The notes: generated by a model from the letters alone, not told the origin. A stretch of 64,000 bases of DNA from Beijerinckiaceae bacterium (GCA_027533425.1 JAPZUD010000001.1:62001-126000); one strand, 5' to 3'; shown: positions 33,468 to 42,631, counted from the stretch's first letter. Program-made: numbers and translations.

Positions 33468-34724
33468 ATGCAATCGCCAGCCAACACCCCGAGATCCGGC
33501 GGGCTGCGCAACTATGCCATCGTCACGGCTGCCTATTGGGGCTTCACGCTGACCGACGGCGCCCTGCGGATGCTGGTGCTGTTCACCTTTTTCAAGCTCG
33601 GCTATTCGCCGTTCACGCTGGCCTTCCTGTTCCTGCTCTATGAGGCGGCTGGCATTCTTGCGAACATGATCGGCGGCTGGCTGGCCGCGCGATACGGTAT
33701 AAGGCGGATGCTGATCGTCGGGCTGGCAACCCAGATCCTTGGATTTCTGACACTCTCCGCCATGCAGCCGGGCTGGCCATCTGCGTTCCTCGTGACCTGG
33801 GTCGTGCTTGCACAGGGCATTTGCGGGATCGCGAAGGACCTGACCAAGACAGCCTCCAAATCCGCGATCAAGCTCACCGCTGCGGAGGCCAGAGGCCATG
33901 GCGAGGGGCGTCTCTTCAAATGGGTGGCCTGGTTCACCGGATCGAAGAACGCGATGAAGGGCTTCGGCTTCTTTCTTGGCGGCGTGCTGCTCGAGGCCTT
34001 TGGCTTTTCGCCGGCACTCTGGCTGATGGCGGGTACGTTGAGCCTGATCCTGGCCGGCGTTGTGTTTTCGCTCCCGCCGCTGCAGGGCAAGGCGAAAGCG
34101 AGCAGGAGCGCCCGCGAATTGTTCGGCAAGAGCCGGGGCGTCAACCTGCTCGCTCTGGCCAGGATCGGCCTGTTCGGTGCCCGCGATGTCTGGTTCGTCG
34201 TCGGTGTGCCGGTCTTCCTTTACGCCAATGGTTGGACCTTTCCCATGGTCGGTGCGTTCCTCGCGCTCTGGACCATCGGCTATGGCGTGGTTCAGGCGGC
34301 AGCGCCTGCCGTTGTCAAGCGCAGCGAGGACGGGCTTTCCAGCGAGGTTCCCGCCGCGCGGTTATGGTCTCTCCTGCTGCTGCTGGTCCCCGCAGGCCTT
34401 ACCGGCATTCTCGCGCTGGATCTTGCCCGCCCTGACTTTGTCCTCGTTGCGGGGCTCTGCCTGTTTGGCATAATCTTCGCCGTGAACTCCTCGGTGCATT
34501 CCTACCTTATCCTGGCCTATGCCGGCTCGGAGAAGGCGGCGGAGGATGTCGGGTTCTACTACGCCGCCAATGCTCTGGGGCGCTTTCTCGGAACCTTGCT
34601 ATCGGGACTGCTTTTCCAGCTTGGTGGCCTTCCTGCCTGCCTCATCGGCTCGGCGGTCATGCTGGCAACCTGCTGGCTCGCAACCCAGGCGCTGCCAAAC
34701 GGGGCCGGTCAGGCTCGTCAATAG
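33468..34724 (+). CDS. arsJ: ArsJ organoarsenical efflux permease
   Basis: The 418-residue MFS protein starts at ATG 33468, one base after the GAPDH stop codon. The N-terminal block NYAIVTAAYWGFTLTDGALRML and the internal GICGIAKDLTKTASKSAIK and GFYYAANALGRFLGTLLSG are distinctive for ArsJ rather than other MFS members. ArsJ exports 1-arseno-3-phosphoglycerate, which breaks down outside to arsenate, giving net arsenate extrusion without reduction. Together with ArsC the cell has both a reductive and a non-reductive arsenate route, though no arsenite pump (ArsB/Acr3) lies in this window. Confidence 0.92.
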   Translation: MQSPANTPRSGGLRNYAIVTAAYWGFTLTDGALRMLVLFTFFKLGYSPFTLAFLFLLYEAAGILANMIGGWLAARYGIRRMLIVGLATQILGFLTLSAMQPGWPSAFLVTWVVLAQGICGIAKDLTKTASKSAIKLTAAEARGHGEGRLFKWVAWFTGSKNAMKGFGFFLGGVLLEAFGFSPALWLMAGTLSLILAGVVFSLPPLQGKAKASRSARELFGKSRGVNLLALARIGLFGARDVWFVVGVPVFLYANGWTFPMVGAFLALWTIGYGVVQAAAPAVVKRSEDGLSSEVPAARLWSLLLLLVPAGLTGILALDLARPDFVLVAGLCLFGIIFAVNSSVHSYLILAYAGSEKAAEDVGFYYAANALGRFLGTLLSGLLFQLGGLPACLIGSAVMLATCWLATQALPNGAGQARQ

Positions 34725-34725
34725 C

Positions 34726-34745
34726 GCCTGCCGGGACAGGCAGGC
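34726..34745 (+). terminator. Hairpin after arsJ
   Basis: GCCTGCC, loop GGGACA, GGCAGGC directly follows the arsJ stop. There is no T-run, so it would be a weak or Rho-assisted terminator. It divides the ArsR-controlled unit from the Pho-box unit. Confidence 0.4.
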
Positions 34746-34781
34746 ATCGTGTCGCAGCGCGAAAGGCCCGGGCCGCCCGTC

Positions 34782-34799
34782 CTGTCACGGAACTGTCAT
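34782..34799 (+). promoter_or_regulatory. Pho box (PhoB site) upstream of the phn importer
   Basis: CTGTCACGGAACTGTCAT is a near-perfect PhoB box: two 7-mers (CTGTCAC, CTGTCAT) separated by four bases, 51 bases before the ATG at 34850. A weaker third 11-base unit (CGTGTGATAAC) follows. It predicts induction of the downstream phnDCEE operon under phosphate starvation. Confidence 0.85.
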
Positions 34800-34849
34800 C
34801 TTGCGTGTGATAACCGAACCACTCCCGCATTTTCGCATGGAGCGTTGGC

Positions 34850-35806
34850 ATGAACACTTCGATCAAGGTGACTGCACTGTCTTTCGCGTTGTCCGTGGCG
34901 CTGAGTGCATCGGTGATGGCGCTCGACAGCCGCTTCAAGGATGCTGATGGCGACCTGCTCGCGGACATCCCGACCAATCCGGCCGAACAGATCGATCCAC
35001 CGGTCCTGATCTTTGCCTATACCCCTGTCGAAGATCCGGCGGTCTACGCGAAGGTCTGGGATGGCTTCCTGCGCCATATGGAAAAGGTGACGGGCAAGAA
35101 GGTCCAGTTCTTCCCGGTCCAGTCGAATGCTGCTCAGATCGAAGCGATGCGTGCGGGCCGCCTGCACGTTGCTGCGTTCAACACGGGTTCCAACCCGATC
35201 GCGGTGAACTGCGCCGGCTTCCGCCCCTTCGCCATGATGGCCTCGAAGAAGGACGAGTTCGGCTACAAGATGGAGTTCATCACTCATCCCGGGTCCGGGA
35301 TCGAGAAGATCGAGGACATCAAGGGCAAGAAGATGGCCTTCACGGCCGAAACCTCGAATTCTGGTTTCAAGGCTCCGTCGGCCCTGATGCGCGACCAGTT
35401 CAAGATGGAAGCCAAGCGCGACTTTGAACCCGTTTTCTCCGGCAAGCACGACAATTCGATCCTTGGCGTTGCCAACAAGGATTACCCGGCAGCGGCTATC
35501 GCGTCTTCCGTCAAGGACCGCATGATCGCCCGCGGTGTCGTCAAGGCTGATCAGCTGAAGGTGATCTATGCCTCGCAATCGTTCCCGACCTCGGGTTATG
35601 GCACGGTCTACAATCTGAAGCCGGAATTGCAGGAAAAGATCAAGCAAGCCTTCTTCAGCTTCAATTGGGAAGGCTCCGATCTCCTGAAGGAGTTCGAGAA
35701 GTCGGAACCGCCGCAGGAAAAGTTCATGCCGATCTCCTACAAGGACAAGTGGCAGGTGGTCCGCCAGATCGATCAGGCTATGGACATCAAATATACCTGC
35801 AAGTGA
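34850..35806 (+). CDS. phnD: PhnD-type phosphate/phosphite/phosphonate binding protein
   Basis: The 318-residue precursor has a signal peptide (about 1-25) and a PhnD fold: ILIFAYTPVEDPAVYAKVWDGF-type opening, FFPVQSNAAQIEAMRAGRLHVAAFNTGSN and TAETSNSGFKAPSALM, the SNSG-type turn contacting the oxyanion. The ligand may be phosphonate, phosphite, phosphate or, given the location, arsenate or an organo-oxyanion. It is the first gene of a four-gene importer behind a Pho box and directly follows arsJ. Confidence 0.85.
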   Translation: MNTSIKVTALSFALSVALSASVMALDSRFKDADGDLLADIPTNPAEQIDPPVLIFAYTPVEDPAVYAKVWDGFLRHMEKVTGKKVQFFPVQSNAAQIEAMRAGRLHVAAFNTGSNPIAVNCAGFRPFAMMASKKDEFGYKMEFITHPGSGIEKIEDIKGKKMAFTAETSNSGFKAPSALMRDQFKMEAKRDFEPVFSGKHDNSILGVANKDYPAAAIASSVKDRMIARGVVKADQLKVIYASQSFPTSGYGTVYNLKPELQEKIKQAFFSFNWEGSDLLKEFEKSEPPQEKFMPISYKDKWQVVRQIDQAMDIKYTCK

Positions 35807-35836
35807 TCGGCGGCGGTTAGTTGGAGTTCCATATCG

Positions 35837-35862
35837 GATCGCCCGGTGAAGACCGGGCGATC
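35837..35862 (+). terminator. Attenuating hairpin between phnD and phnC
   Basis: GATCGCCCGGT, loop GAAG, ACCGGGCGATC is a perfect 11-bp stem with a tetraloop, followed by TTTGCTT. It probably lets most transcripts stop after the binding-protein gene, giving excess binding protein over membrane subunits. Confidence 0.65.
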
Positions 35863-35915
35863 TTTGCTTGACATAGCCGCGTCAGCGTGCGGCTTTTGGC
35901 ACTGAGGATATCCCG

Positions 35916-36752
35916 TTGCTGACGATCACCAATCTCGAAAAGCGCTACAAGGCGGGCGACCGGGCCCTCAAGGGCGTTTCGATGACGTTGGCGCCCGGTG
36001 ATATTGTTGGCCTGATCGGGCCTTCTGGTGCCGGAAAATCGACGCTGATCCGTTGCGTGAACCGGCTGGTCGATCCGACAGCGGGTTCGATCCGTCTGGG
36101 CAACATCGACCTTACCACACTTGACGGCCCGGCCCTGCGCAAGGCCCGTCGCCGGATCGGCATGATCTTTCAGGAATATGCCCTCGTCGAGCGCCTGACC
36201 GTCATGGAAAATGTCCTTTCCGGCCGGCTTGGTTATGTCGGCTTCTGGCAGAGTTGGTTCCGGCGTTTCCCGGAAGCCGATGTCCAGCGTGCATTCTCCC
36301 TGCTCGAGCGCGTCGGGCTGATCGACCATGTCGACAAGCGGGCCGATGCCCTGTCGGGCGGGCAGCGCCAGCGCGTTGGCATTGCCCGGGCGCTTGCCCA
36401 GGATCCGGAACTCCTTCTGATCGACGAACCGACAGCCAGCCTCGATCCGAAAACGTCACGTCAGGTGATGCGGCTGATCCTTGAGCTCTGCACCGAGCGG
36501 AAGCTTGCCGCCATCGTCAACATCCATGATGTTGCCCTGGCCCAGATGTTTCTCCCGAGGATTGTCGGGCTTCGCGCCGGCGAGATCGTCTATGATGGCC
36601 CGGCCAGCGGCCTGAATGCCGAGGTGCTCACACGCATCTATGGCGAGGAAGACTGGACAAAGACATCAAACAGTCAATCCGATGAACTGGATGATGACCC
36701 GCCGGCATCGTTGGTGTTGCCGGAATCCCGAGCTGTGGCAGCAGCCAGATGA
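35916..36752 (+). CDS. phnC: PhnC-type ABC importer ATPase
   Basis: The 278-residue ATPase starts at a TTG (35916) preceded by GAGGATATCCCG. Walker A is GPSGAGKST, the signature [17 protein letters not shown] and Walker [13 protein letters not shown]. The PhnC-specific Q-loop stretch [27 protein letters not shown] is present. A Pro/Ser/Asp-rich tail of about 35 residues (after DWTKTSNSQ) extends beyond the usual length. It overlaps the first permease gene by four bases. Confidence 0.88.
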   Translation: MLTITNLEKRYKAGDRALKGVSMTLAPGDIVGLIGPSGAGKSTLIRCVNRLVDPTAGSIRLGNIDLTTLDGPALRKARRRIGMIFQEYALVERLTVMENVLSGRLGYVGFWQSWFRRFPEADVQRAFSLLERVGLIDHVDKRADALSGGQRQRVGIARALAQDPELLLIDEPTASLDPKTSRQVMRLILELCTERKLAAIVNIHDVALAQMFLPRIVGLRAGEIVYDGPASGLNAEVLTRIYGEEDWTKTSNSQSDELDDDPPASLVLPESRAVAAAR

Positions 36753-37555
36753 CCGCGACCGCTGGCCCCGCGCGCATCTGGAAGCGCCCGCGCCTCGTGG
36801 AACAGACCTGGCTGCGCTGGGCCATCAGCCTCTCTGTGCTGCTTTATCTCGGGCTGGCTTTCGGCAGCATCGATGTGAACTGGACCCGCGTGTCCGAGGG
36901 GCTCGTGCGTGCCGCGCGGCTGTTCTCGGGATTTCTGCAGCCGGATTTCAAATCTCGATGGGGGGATATCCAGCAGGGTCTTATCGAGAGCCTGACGATG
37001 ACAGTCTGCGCCACGGTATTCGGGCTGATCCTTGCACTTCCCATCGGCCTCGGGGCCGCTCGCAATGTCGCGCCTTTCTGGCTGTACGGAATATGCCGCG
37101 CCATCATCGCCCTGGCGCGTGCTTTCCAGGAGATTATCGTTGCGATCCTCTTTGTCGCGATGTTCGGTTTCGGCACGTTCGCCGGGTTTCTCACGCTCTC
37201 CGTGTCCACGATCGGTTTCCTGTCCAAGCTGATTGCCGACGACATCGAGGAGATCGATCCGGCGCAGGTCGAGGCCATCCGGGCCACCGGCGGTGGATTC
37301 TGGCAGGTGATGGATTACGCCGTTGCATCGCAGGTCATGCCGCGCTTTGTCGGCCTGACAGCCTACAAGGTCGATATCAATTTCCGCGAAAGCTCGGTGA
37401 TCGGCATCGTGGGTGCCGGCGGGATCGGCGCCACCCTGAACACGGCGCTCGATCGGTATGAATTCGACAGCGCCGCCGCCATATTGCTGATCATCATCGG
37501 CATCGTGATGCTCTGCGAGTATGCGTCGGGCTGGATCAGGAAGGCGATGGCGTAA
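36749..37555 (+). CDS. phnE: PhnE-type ABC importer permease, first copy
   Basis: This 268-residue inner-membrane permease has about six helices. It carries the PhnE motif block [22 protein letters not shown] (the EAA-type coupling loop) and [20 protein letters not shown] near the C-terminus. It overlaps phnC at ATGA and the second permease at TAATG, so translation of the three is coupled. It forms a heterodimeric channel with the next product. Confidence 0.88.
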   Translation: MTATAGPARIWKRPRLVEQTWLRWAISLSVLLYLGLAFGSIDVNWTRVSEGLVRAARLFSGFLQPDFKSRWGDIQQGLIESLTMTVCATVFGLILALPIGLGAARNVAPFWLYGICRAIIALARAFQEIIVAILFVAMFGFGTFAGFLTLSVSTIGFLSKLIADDIEEIDPAQVEAIRATGGGFWQVMDYAVASQVMPRFVGLTAYKVDINFRESSVIGIVGAGGIGATLNTALDRYEFDSAAAILLIIIGIVMLCEYASGWIRKAMA

Positions 37556-38373
37556 TGGCGATCCTGATCAACCCGGACGGTGCTCGCCATTGGCGCCTTC
37601 TGACCCCCGGGCAGCAGCGCTGGCGCTGGATGGCATGGCTGGCCCTTGTCGCGCTGACCGTCTTCTGCTGGCGCATCATGACAGCCGATACGATCTGGGC
37701 CTTCGTGTCCGACGCGCCGCGACAGGCGCAGGACATTTTCGGGCGGATGCTCCCGCCGCGCTGGGTTTATATCAACCAGCTGTGGAAGGCGATCTGGGAT
37801 ACGATCAACATCGCAACCCTCGGTACGCTGATCGCGATCGTGCTGGCGACGCCGCTGGCGTTTCTGGCCGCACGCAACACGACGCCGAGCGCGCTCTTCA
37901 TTCGCCCGGTCGCGCTGTTCATCATCGTCGCATCCCGCTCGATCAATGCGCTGATCTGGGGGTTGCTGCTGGTTGCCGTGCTGGGCCCCGGCGTTCTCGC
38001 CGGCATCATCGCGATCGCCCTGCGCTCGATCGGCTTCATCGGCAAGCTGCTCTATGAGGCCATCGAGGAAATCGACGAGACGCAGGTTGAAGCGATCCGC
38101 GCCACCGGCGCCGGGCAGGCGCAGGTGATGAGTTATGGCATCTGGCCGCAGATCCTGCCGGCCTTCGCCACGATCAGCGTATTCCGCTGGGACATCAATA
38201 TCCGGGAATCGACTGTCCTCGGTCTCGTCGGTGCAGGCGGTCTCGGACTCGCCCTCGAAGGATCGCTGAACACGCTGGCCTGGCCGCAAGTCTCGCTGAT
38301 CCTGCTGATCATTCTCGTCACTGTCGTCATCAGCGAGTGGATCACGGCAAAAGTGCGGAAGATCATCATCTGA
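37555..38373 (+). CDS. phnE: PhnE-type ABC importer permease, second copy
   Basis: The 272-residue protein is homologous to the preceding permease, with [24 protein letters not shown] and NIRESTVLGLVGAGGLGLAL. Two distinct PhnE permeases imply a heterodimeric channel, the arrangement of PhnCDE1E2-type importers for phosphate, phosphite or phosphonates. No phosphonate-cleaving genes (phnGHIJKLM, phnX) follow, which favours simple phosphate or phosphite uptake. Confidence 0.88.
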   Translation: MAILINPDGARHWRLLTPGQQRWRWMAWLALVALTVFCWRIMTADTIWAFVSDAPRQAQDIFGRMLPPRWVYINQLWKAIWDTINIATLGTLIAIVLATPLAFLAARNTTPSALFIRPVALFIIVASRSINALIWGLLLVAVLGPGVLAGIIAIALRSIGFIGKLLYEAIEEIDETQVEAIRATGAGQAQVMSYGIWPQILPAFATISVFRWDINIRESTVLGLVGAGGLGLALEGSLNTLAWPQVSLILLIILVTVVISEWITAKVRKIII

Positions 38374-38469
38374 TGACAACTGACAGGCGTTCGGTTCCGG
38401 ACGATCTAAGCGCCCGGATCTTGTGCGCCAGCGTCATGGATCGGAAGCGTCTCATGTTTCCTGGATGCG

Positions 38470-38694
38470 GCGCTCAAGATGCCGGGCGCTGGCTGAACAT
38501 TCGTGTCGGGAATTGGCGGCGCGTGCCTTTGATCTCTTGAGGAACGACACCTGTCATCCAGCCTCGCAATCTGGGACAGACGCGCCGCCACGCTGACCGC
38601 GTTGCATCAACGCTGCGCGGCCTGATCCATGCCCGGGGTCAGGGGCTTTCCGAGATGGGTTGGCCGGTCTGGCAGCGCCGTTCTGACAGCGCCT
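38470..38694 (+). mobile_element. 3' part of a decayed IS6-family element
   Basis: The plus strand reads GGGCGCTGGCTGAACAT near 38484, matching the transposase GRWLN block of the copy at 2488-3054. The sub-terminal GCGGCCTGATCCATGCCCGGGG (about 38618) and the right end GTTCTGACAGCGCC (to 38694) follow. The left end and N-terminal coding are not recognisable; 38374-38469 shows nothing else. Confidence 0.65.
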
Positions 38695-38701
38695 CGTCGC
38701 A

Positions 38702-39490
38702 TCAGCGCATCAGCGTAAGGAGTTCCTCGGTGGCGTCGCGGAGCTTCTCGATCAGCACAGCTTTACGCGGCGGCGCCACGCGCTCGCTGATCGCGGCAAT
38801 CGAAAGTGCGGCCAGGGGCTGGACCATGGGGTCTCCAACCGCCATGCCAAGTGCGCCCATGCCGGGGAGAATGTCACCCGGGTTTTCCGCATAGCCGCAT
38901 TGGCGCGCCTCCTTCACCCGGCCCAACAGCCATTCCGGAGTATAGACCGGGTAGGCGGCGAGCAGGCGCGCATTCTTTGCCAGACTGTCCTGGACCAGGG
39001 AATCCGGCAGGGCAGCCAGCAGGGCAAGACTCCCGGCGCCGATCCCCAGGGGGCGCCGCGAGCCAACATCCAGCGTGAGCGTACGGATCGGAAACTCTCC
39101 GATGGCCCGCGCGATACAGACGGCGCTAAGCCCCTCCCGGATCGAGCAAAAAGCTGTATCGCCGGTCTGTTCGGCAAGGCGATCCAGAACCGGCTGAACC
39201 CGGAAGGCCAGCTCCTGCGTCCGGGCATGCTGTGCCATCAGGGTCAACCGAGAGCCAAGCCGGTAGCGGCGGTTCTCCGGGCTCTGGAACACAAACCCGA
39301 CTTCCACCAGTGCAGCCAGCACGCGATGTGTGGTGCCTTTGCCAAATCCGGCCTGGCGGGCGATTTCGGTCAGCATCATGCCCATGGCTTCGCCAGCGGC
39401 GAGAATGCTCAGAAGGCGGGCAGCGCGATCAATCGTCGTGATCGAGGCTTCTGACGGCGCCTCATCGTCCTGTTGCTGCGCATCGCTCAT
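38702..39490 (-). CDS. IclR-family transcriptional regulator
   Basis: The 262-residue protein has an N-terminal IclR winged helix (about 18-80; LTEIARQAGFGKGTTHRVLAALVEVGFV) and a C-terminal effector domain (about 95-255; AFCSIREGLSAVCIAR, LGIGAGSLALLAALP). IclR proteins often control aromatic or organic-acid catabolism. It is divergent from the second Bug gene and the ThDP enzyme, with a 306-base gap holding several dyads, and is their likely regulator. Confidence 0.88.
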   Translation of the reverse strand: MSDAQQQDDEAPSEASITTIDRAARLLSILAAGEAMGMMLTEIARQAGFGKGTTHRVLAALVEVGFVFQSPENRRYRLGSRLTLMAQHARTQELAFRVQPVLDRLAEQTGDTAFCSIREGLSAVCIARAIGEFPIRTLTLDVGSRRPLGIGAGSLALLAALPDSLVQDSLAKNARLLAAYPVYTPEWLLGRVKEARQCGYAENPGDILPGMGALGMAVGDPMVQPLAALSIAAISERVAPPRKAVLIEKLRDATEELLTLMR

Positions 39491-39558
39491 CGCCCCGCAT
39501 ACCTCATCTGGCTCAGCGATCCACCGTTACCCATCCCTAGCATGCCATGGCACGCCTG

Positions 39559-39620
39559 TCAGGCCTGATGCCTGACCAAGAGTTCTGTATTGCGATACAA
39601 ATAATTCTGATATACAGAAC
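39559..39620. promoter_or_regulatory. Cluster of dyads, candidate IclR operators
   Basis: Three nested symmetries lie here: TCAGGC-N5-GCCTGA (39559-39575), TGTAT-TGCG-ATACA (39586-39599) and TTCTG-N5-CAGAA (39605-39619). The outer arms GTTCTGTAT (39582) and ATACAGAAC (39612) are perfect 9-base inverted repeats. Position between divergent genes and AT-rich composition support an operator/promoter region. The remainder of the 39491-39796 gap shows no coding. Confidence 0.5.
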
Positions 39621-39796
39621 ATTCTCAAGAGGCTCATGGCTCCGCTTCGCCCAGACGACGAAAGGGGTGCTCCTCTGTGCGGTGGAGTGAAGAAGCCGCC
39701 GTGAAAGGCACCGAAGGCGGGCTTCAGGCATCGCAGTCCCTGTCGGGATTCTGGCAGGCCGCGTGACCACAACCGGAAACGAACAGGAGGAAAGAC

Positions 39797-40804
39797 ATGC
39801 GCGATCCATCGAAGGCCGGCCCAGCTCTTGACAGGCGTTCCCTGCTTGGCCTTGCGGCTGCAGCGATTGCAGGCGGAAGCTTCAATGCGCGTGGGCAGAC
39901 CGGATATCCTGCCCGCACCCTCTCCATCATCGTTCCCTTCGCCGCCGGTGGCGCCACCGATACCCTCGCGCGTCTCATGGCCCAGCAGCTTTCTTCACAA
40001 CTGGGCGTTGGCGTCATTGTCGAGAACAAGCCAGGTGCAGGCGGGTCGATTGCGGCGGGTGCGCTGAAGCAGGCCGGGGCGGACGGACATACCCTGTTTC
40101 TGGGAACGGTCAGCACGCACGGCATCAACCCGACCCTTTACAAGGCCTTGCCCTATGATGCCGTGAAAGATTTTGCGCCGATCAGCCGGATCGCCGGCGT
40201 GCCGAACGTGCTGGTGGTTTCCCCAAGACGGATCAAGGCCACCACCGTTGCCGAACTCGTTGCCGAAGGGAAGGCTCGCAAGGAGGGCCTGACATTCGCC
40301 TCTTCGGGCAACGGCACTTCGGTGCATCTCAGCGGCGAGCTGTTCCGAAGCAAGAGCGCCTTGACCATGACCCATGTGCCCTATCGCGGCTCGGGGCCCG
40401 CCATGGCGGATCTGGTCGGTGGCGCGGTTGATCTGATGTTCGACAATCTGCCATCCGCCCTTCCTCTCATCCAGTCCGGGACGCTGCGTGCCCTGGGCGT
40501 GACCTCTGACGAGCGCGCCCCGCAACTGCCGGCGGTTCCGACCCTGCGCGAGGTGGGATTCCCGGGGATGGGCGGAGAGAGCTGGTTTGCCCTGTTTGCC
40601 CTGGCCGGAACACCGCCTGCAGTTATCGAGCGCCTCGCCGGCGAGATCAACGAAGCGCTGGCCAAGCCTGCACTGAACGAACGCTTCGCCGCCATCGGGA
40701 TGACGCCGCGTCCGCTGGCAGGACCGGCGCTCGTCGCCTTTATCGCCGACGAGATCCGGCTGTGGGGCGATGTTGTCCGAGCTTCCGGCGCCTCGGTGCA
40801 ATGA
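39797..40804 (+). CDS. Second Bug/TctC-family periplasmic binding protein
   Basis: The 335-residue precursor has a twin-arginine-like leader (LDRRSLLGLAAAAIAGG) and the Bug hallmark YPARTLSIIVPFAAGGATDTLARLM, then NKPGAGGSIAAGALKQAGADGHT. A site AGGAGGAAAGAC precedes the ATG. As with the copy at 12240, no TctAB subunits are next to it. Its stop overlaps the start of the ThDP enzyme (ATGA), so ligand and enzyme substrate are probably related. Confidence 0.9.
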   Translation: MRDPSKAGPALDRRSLLGLAAAAIAGGSFNARGQTGYPARTLSIIVPFAAGGATDTLARLMAQQLSSQLGVGVIVENKPGAGGSIAAGALKQAGADGHTLFLGTVSTHGINPTLYKALPYDAVKDFAPISRIAGVPNVLVVSPRRIKATTVAELVAEGKARKEGLTFASSGNGTSVHLSGELFRSKSALTMTHVPYRGSGPAMADLVGGAVDLMFDNLPSALPLIQSGTLRALGVTSDERAPQLPAVPTLREVGFPGMGGESWFALFALAGTPPAVIERLAGEINEALAKPALNERFAAIGMTPRPLAGPALVAFIADEIRLWGDVVRASGASVQ

Positions 40805-42612
40805 ACCAGGGCCGCTCTTGCCACTCCGGGGCGCAGGCCCCCAACTTCATGGAACCCGTTGTGACTGATTTTTCTCCCACGAAAGTGAGCCGCTCCATGC
40901 AGGGCGGCCGCGCCATCGGCGAAATGCTGAAGCTGCATGAGGTTGGACCGCTCTTCGGCATGGGCGGCTTCCAGTTGCTGCCCTTCTACGAAGCATGTCG
41001 TACGCTGAAGTTGAAGCATGCGCTCATCAATGACGAGCGTTGTGGCGCCTTCGCCGCGGACGCCTATGCCCGGGTCACAAACCGTCCGGGTGTCGTGGAC
41101 GCAACCCTTGGGCCGGGCGCGACAAACCTTGTCACGGCGCTGGCGGAATCGTTCAACGCCGGAATCCCGATCATCGCGATCACCGGCAACACCAATCGCG
41201 AGCACTCCTGGAAGAACATGACCCAGGAGGCGCGGCAGGTTGATATCCTTCGCCCTGTTGTCAAGGAGGTCATCCGCGTCGAAATGGTCCAGCGCATCCC
41301 CGAGGCGGTGCGGCGCGCCTATGCGGTTGCGACATCGGGGCGACCCGGTCCGGTTCTGATCGACGTTCCGGAGGATGTGGCGCATGCCGAACACGATTTC
41401 GATGCGGCAGATTTCTGGGTGGATCCCGGCGTTCTGAAAGCACAGTCCCGCCGCTCCCTGCCAGATCCAGCGGAGCTGGAGCGAGCCGTTCAGCGCATGG
41501 CGAAGGCCAGCCGGCCGCTTCTGCTTGTCGGCGGTGGCATTCATCTCTCGGAAGCCTACGAAGCATTGCTTGCCCTTGCGGAAGGGCAGGGCATTCCGGT
41601 TGCCCATACCATGTCCGGCAAGGGCGCCATTGCGTGCACGCATCCCCTTTCTGCCGGCGTGTTCGGCCGCTATTCCCGGATTGCGAATGATCTCGTCGAA
41701 AAGAGCGATTGCCTTGTTGTTGTGGGGTGCAAGCTCGGCGAGATTGCCACGCGCCGCTTCGCATTGATTGGCGCCGGGAAGCCGGTCATTCATGTCGACA
41801 TCCTTGCCGAGGAAATCGGTCGGACCACCCGTACCGATGTGGCGCTGGTGGGCGATGCCCGCCTCACTCTCGAGGCCTTCACCGCCGCCCTTGCCGATGG
41901 CGGCCAGCGGATGCGGTCTCGCGCAGCCTATTGCGCAGAGGTTCTGGAGCGGATGGCGGCCTGGCGGCAGGGTGCTGCGGATCGCCTCGAATCCGATGAG
42001 GCACCAATCAATATCGGTCGTATCCTGGGCGAATTGAACCGTCTCATGCCGGCCGATGCTGTGCTCGTTGCCGATGGCGGCTTCGCTGCCCATTGGGGCG
42101 CTCTGCTCTTCGATACCAAGCGGGCCGGCAGGCATTTCGTGGCGGATCGCGGCTTCGCCTCCATCGGGTACGGCGTGCCCGGCGGGCTCGGCTGCCAGTT
42201 GGGTGTCGGCCATCAGCGCCGGGTTGTTTCGATGACCGGCGATGGCGGATTCAACATGACGATGGGCGATCTCGAAACCGCGAAACGATTGGGGGCCAAT
42301 TTCGTCACCATTGTCTTCAACAATGCTGCTTCCGGCTATGTGAAGGCGCTGCAGCACGCTGTCTATGGCGAGGGGAGTTATCAGTCCTCAGATCTCGTTG
42401 AAATGAACTACGCCAATATCGCCAATGCGATGGGGTGCAGGGGCATCCGTGTGGATGATCCCTCGGCGCTTGGCGCCGCCTTCATCGAGGGGCTGAACCA
42501 CACAGCCAGCCCAACCGTGATTGATGTCGTTGTCACCCGCGACCCAGCACGGATGCTGCCAGGTGTCGATAACCGCACATTACGGGTGCAGGCGGGCGAC
42601 AGGCCGATCTGA
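40801..42612 (+). CDS. ThDP-dependent enzyme, acetolactate-synthase-like
   Basis: From the overlapping ATG at 40801 the protein has 603 residues; ATG 40849 is an alternative. It has the three-domain acetolactate synthase/decarboxylase fold: an N-terminal pyrimidine-binding domain with the catalytic glutamate in NDERCGAFAADAYARVT, a central domain (SRPLLLVGGGIHLSEA), and a C-terminal PP domain with MTGDGGFNMTMGDLETAKRLGANFVTIVFNNAA, the GDG-N metal/ThDP motif. Members include acetolactate synthase, benzoylformate decarboxylase and sulfoacetaldehyde acetyltransferase; this one cannot be assigned. It is co-transcribed with a Bug protein under a probable IclR regulator, so a catabolic 2-oxoacid is likely. 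Confidence 0.85.
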   Translation: MNQGRSCHSGAQAPNFMEPVVTDFSPTKVSRSMQGGRAIGEMLKLHEVGPLFGMGGFQLLPFYEACRTLKLKHALINDERCGAFAADAYARVTNRPGVVDATLGPGATNLVTALAESFNAGIPIIAITGNTNREHSWKNMTQEARQVDILRPVVKEVIRVEMVQRIPEAVRRAYAVATSGRPGPVLIDVPEDVAHAEHDFDAADFWVDPGVLKAQSRRSLPDPAELERAVQRMAKASRPLLLVGGGIHLSEAYEALLALAEGQGIPVAHTMSGKGAIACTHPLSAGVFGRYSRIANDLVEKSDCLVVVGCKLGEIATRRFALIGAGKPVIHVDILAEEIGRTTRTDVALVGDARLTLEAFTAALADGGQRMRSRAAYCAEVLERMAAWRQGAADRLESDEAPINIGRILGELNRLMPADAVLVADGGFAAHWGALLFDTKRAGRHFVADRGFASIGYGVPGGLGCQLGVGHQRRVVSMTGDGGFNMTMGDLETAKRLGANFVTIVFNNAASGYVKALQHAVYGEGSYQSSDLVEMNYANIANAMGCRGIRVDDPSALGAAFIEGLNHTASPTVIDVVVTRDPARMLPGVDNRTLRVQAGDRPI

Positions 42613-42631
42613 AGGCGCAGGACCAGACGGA

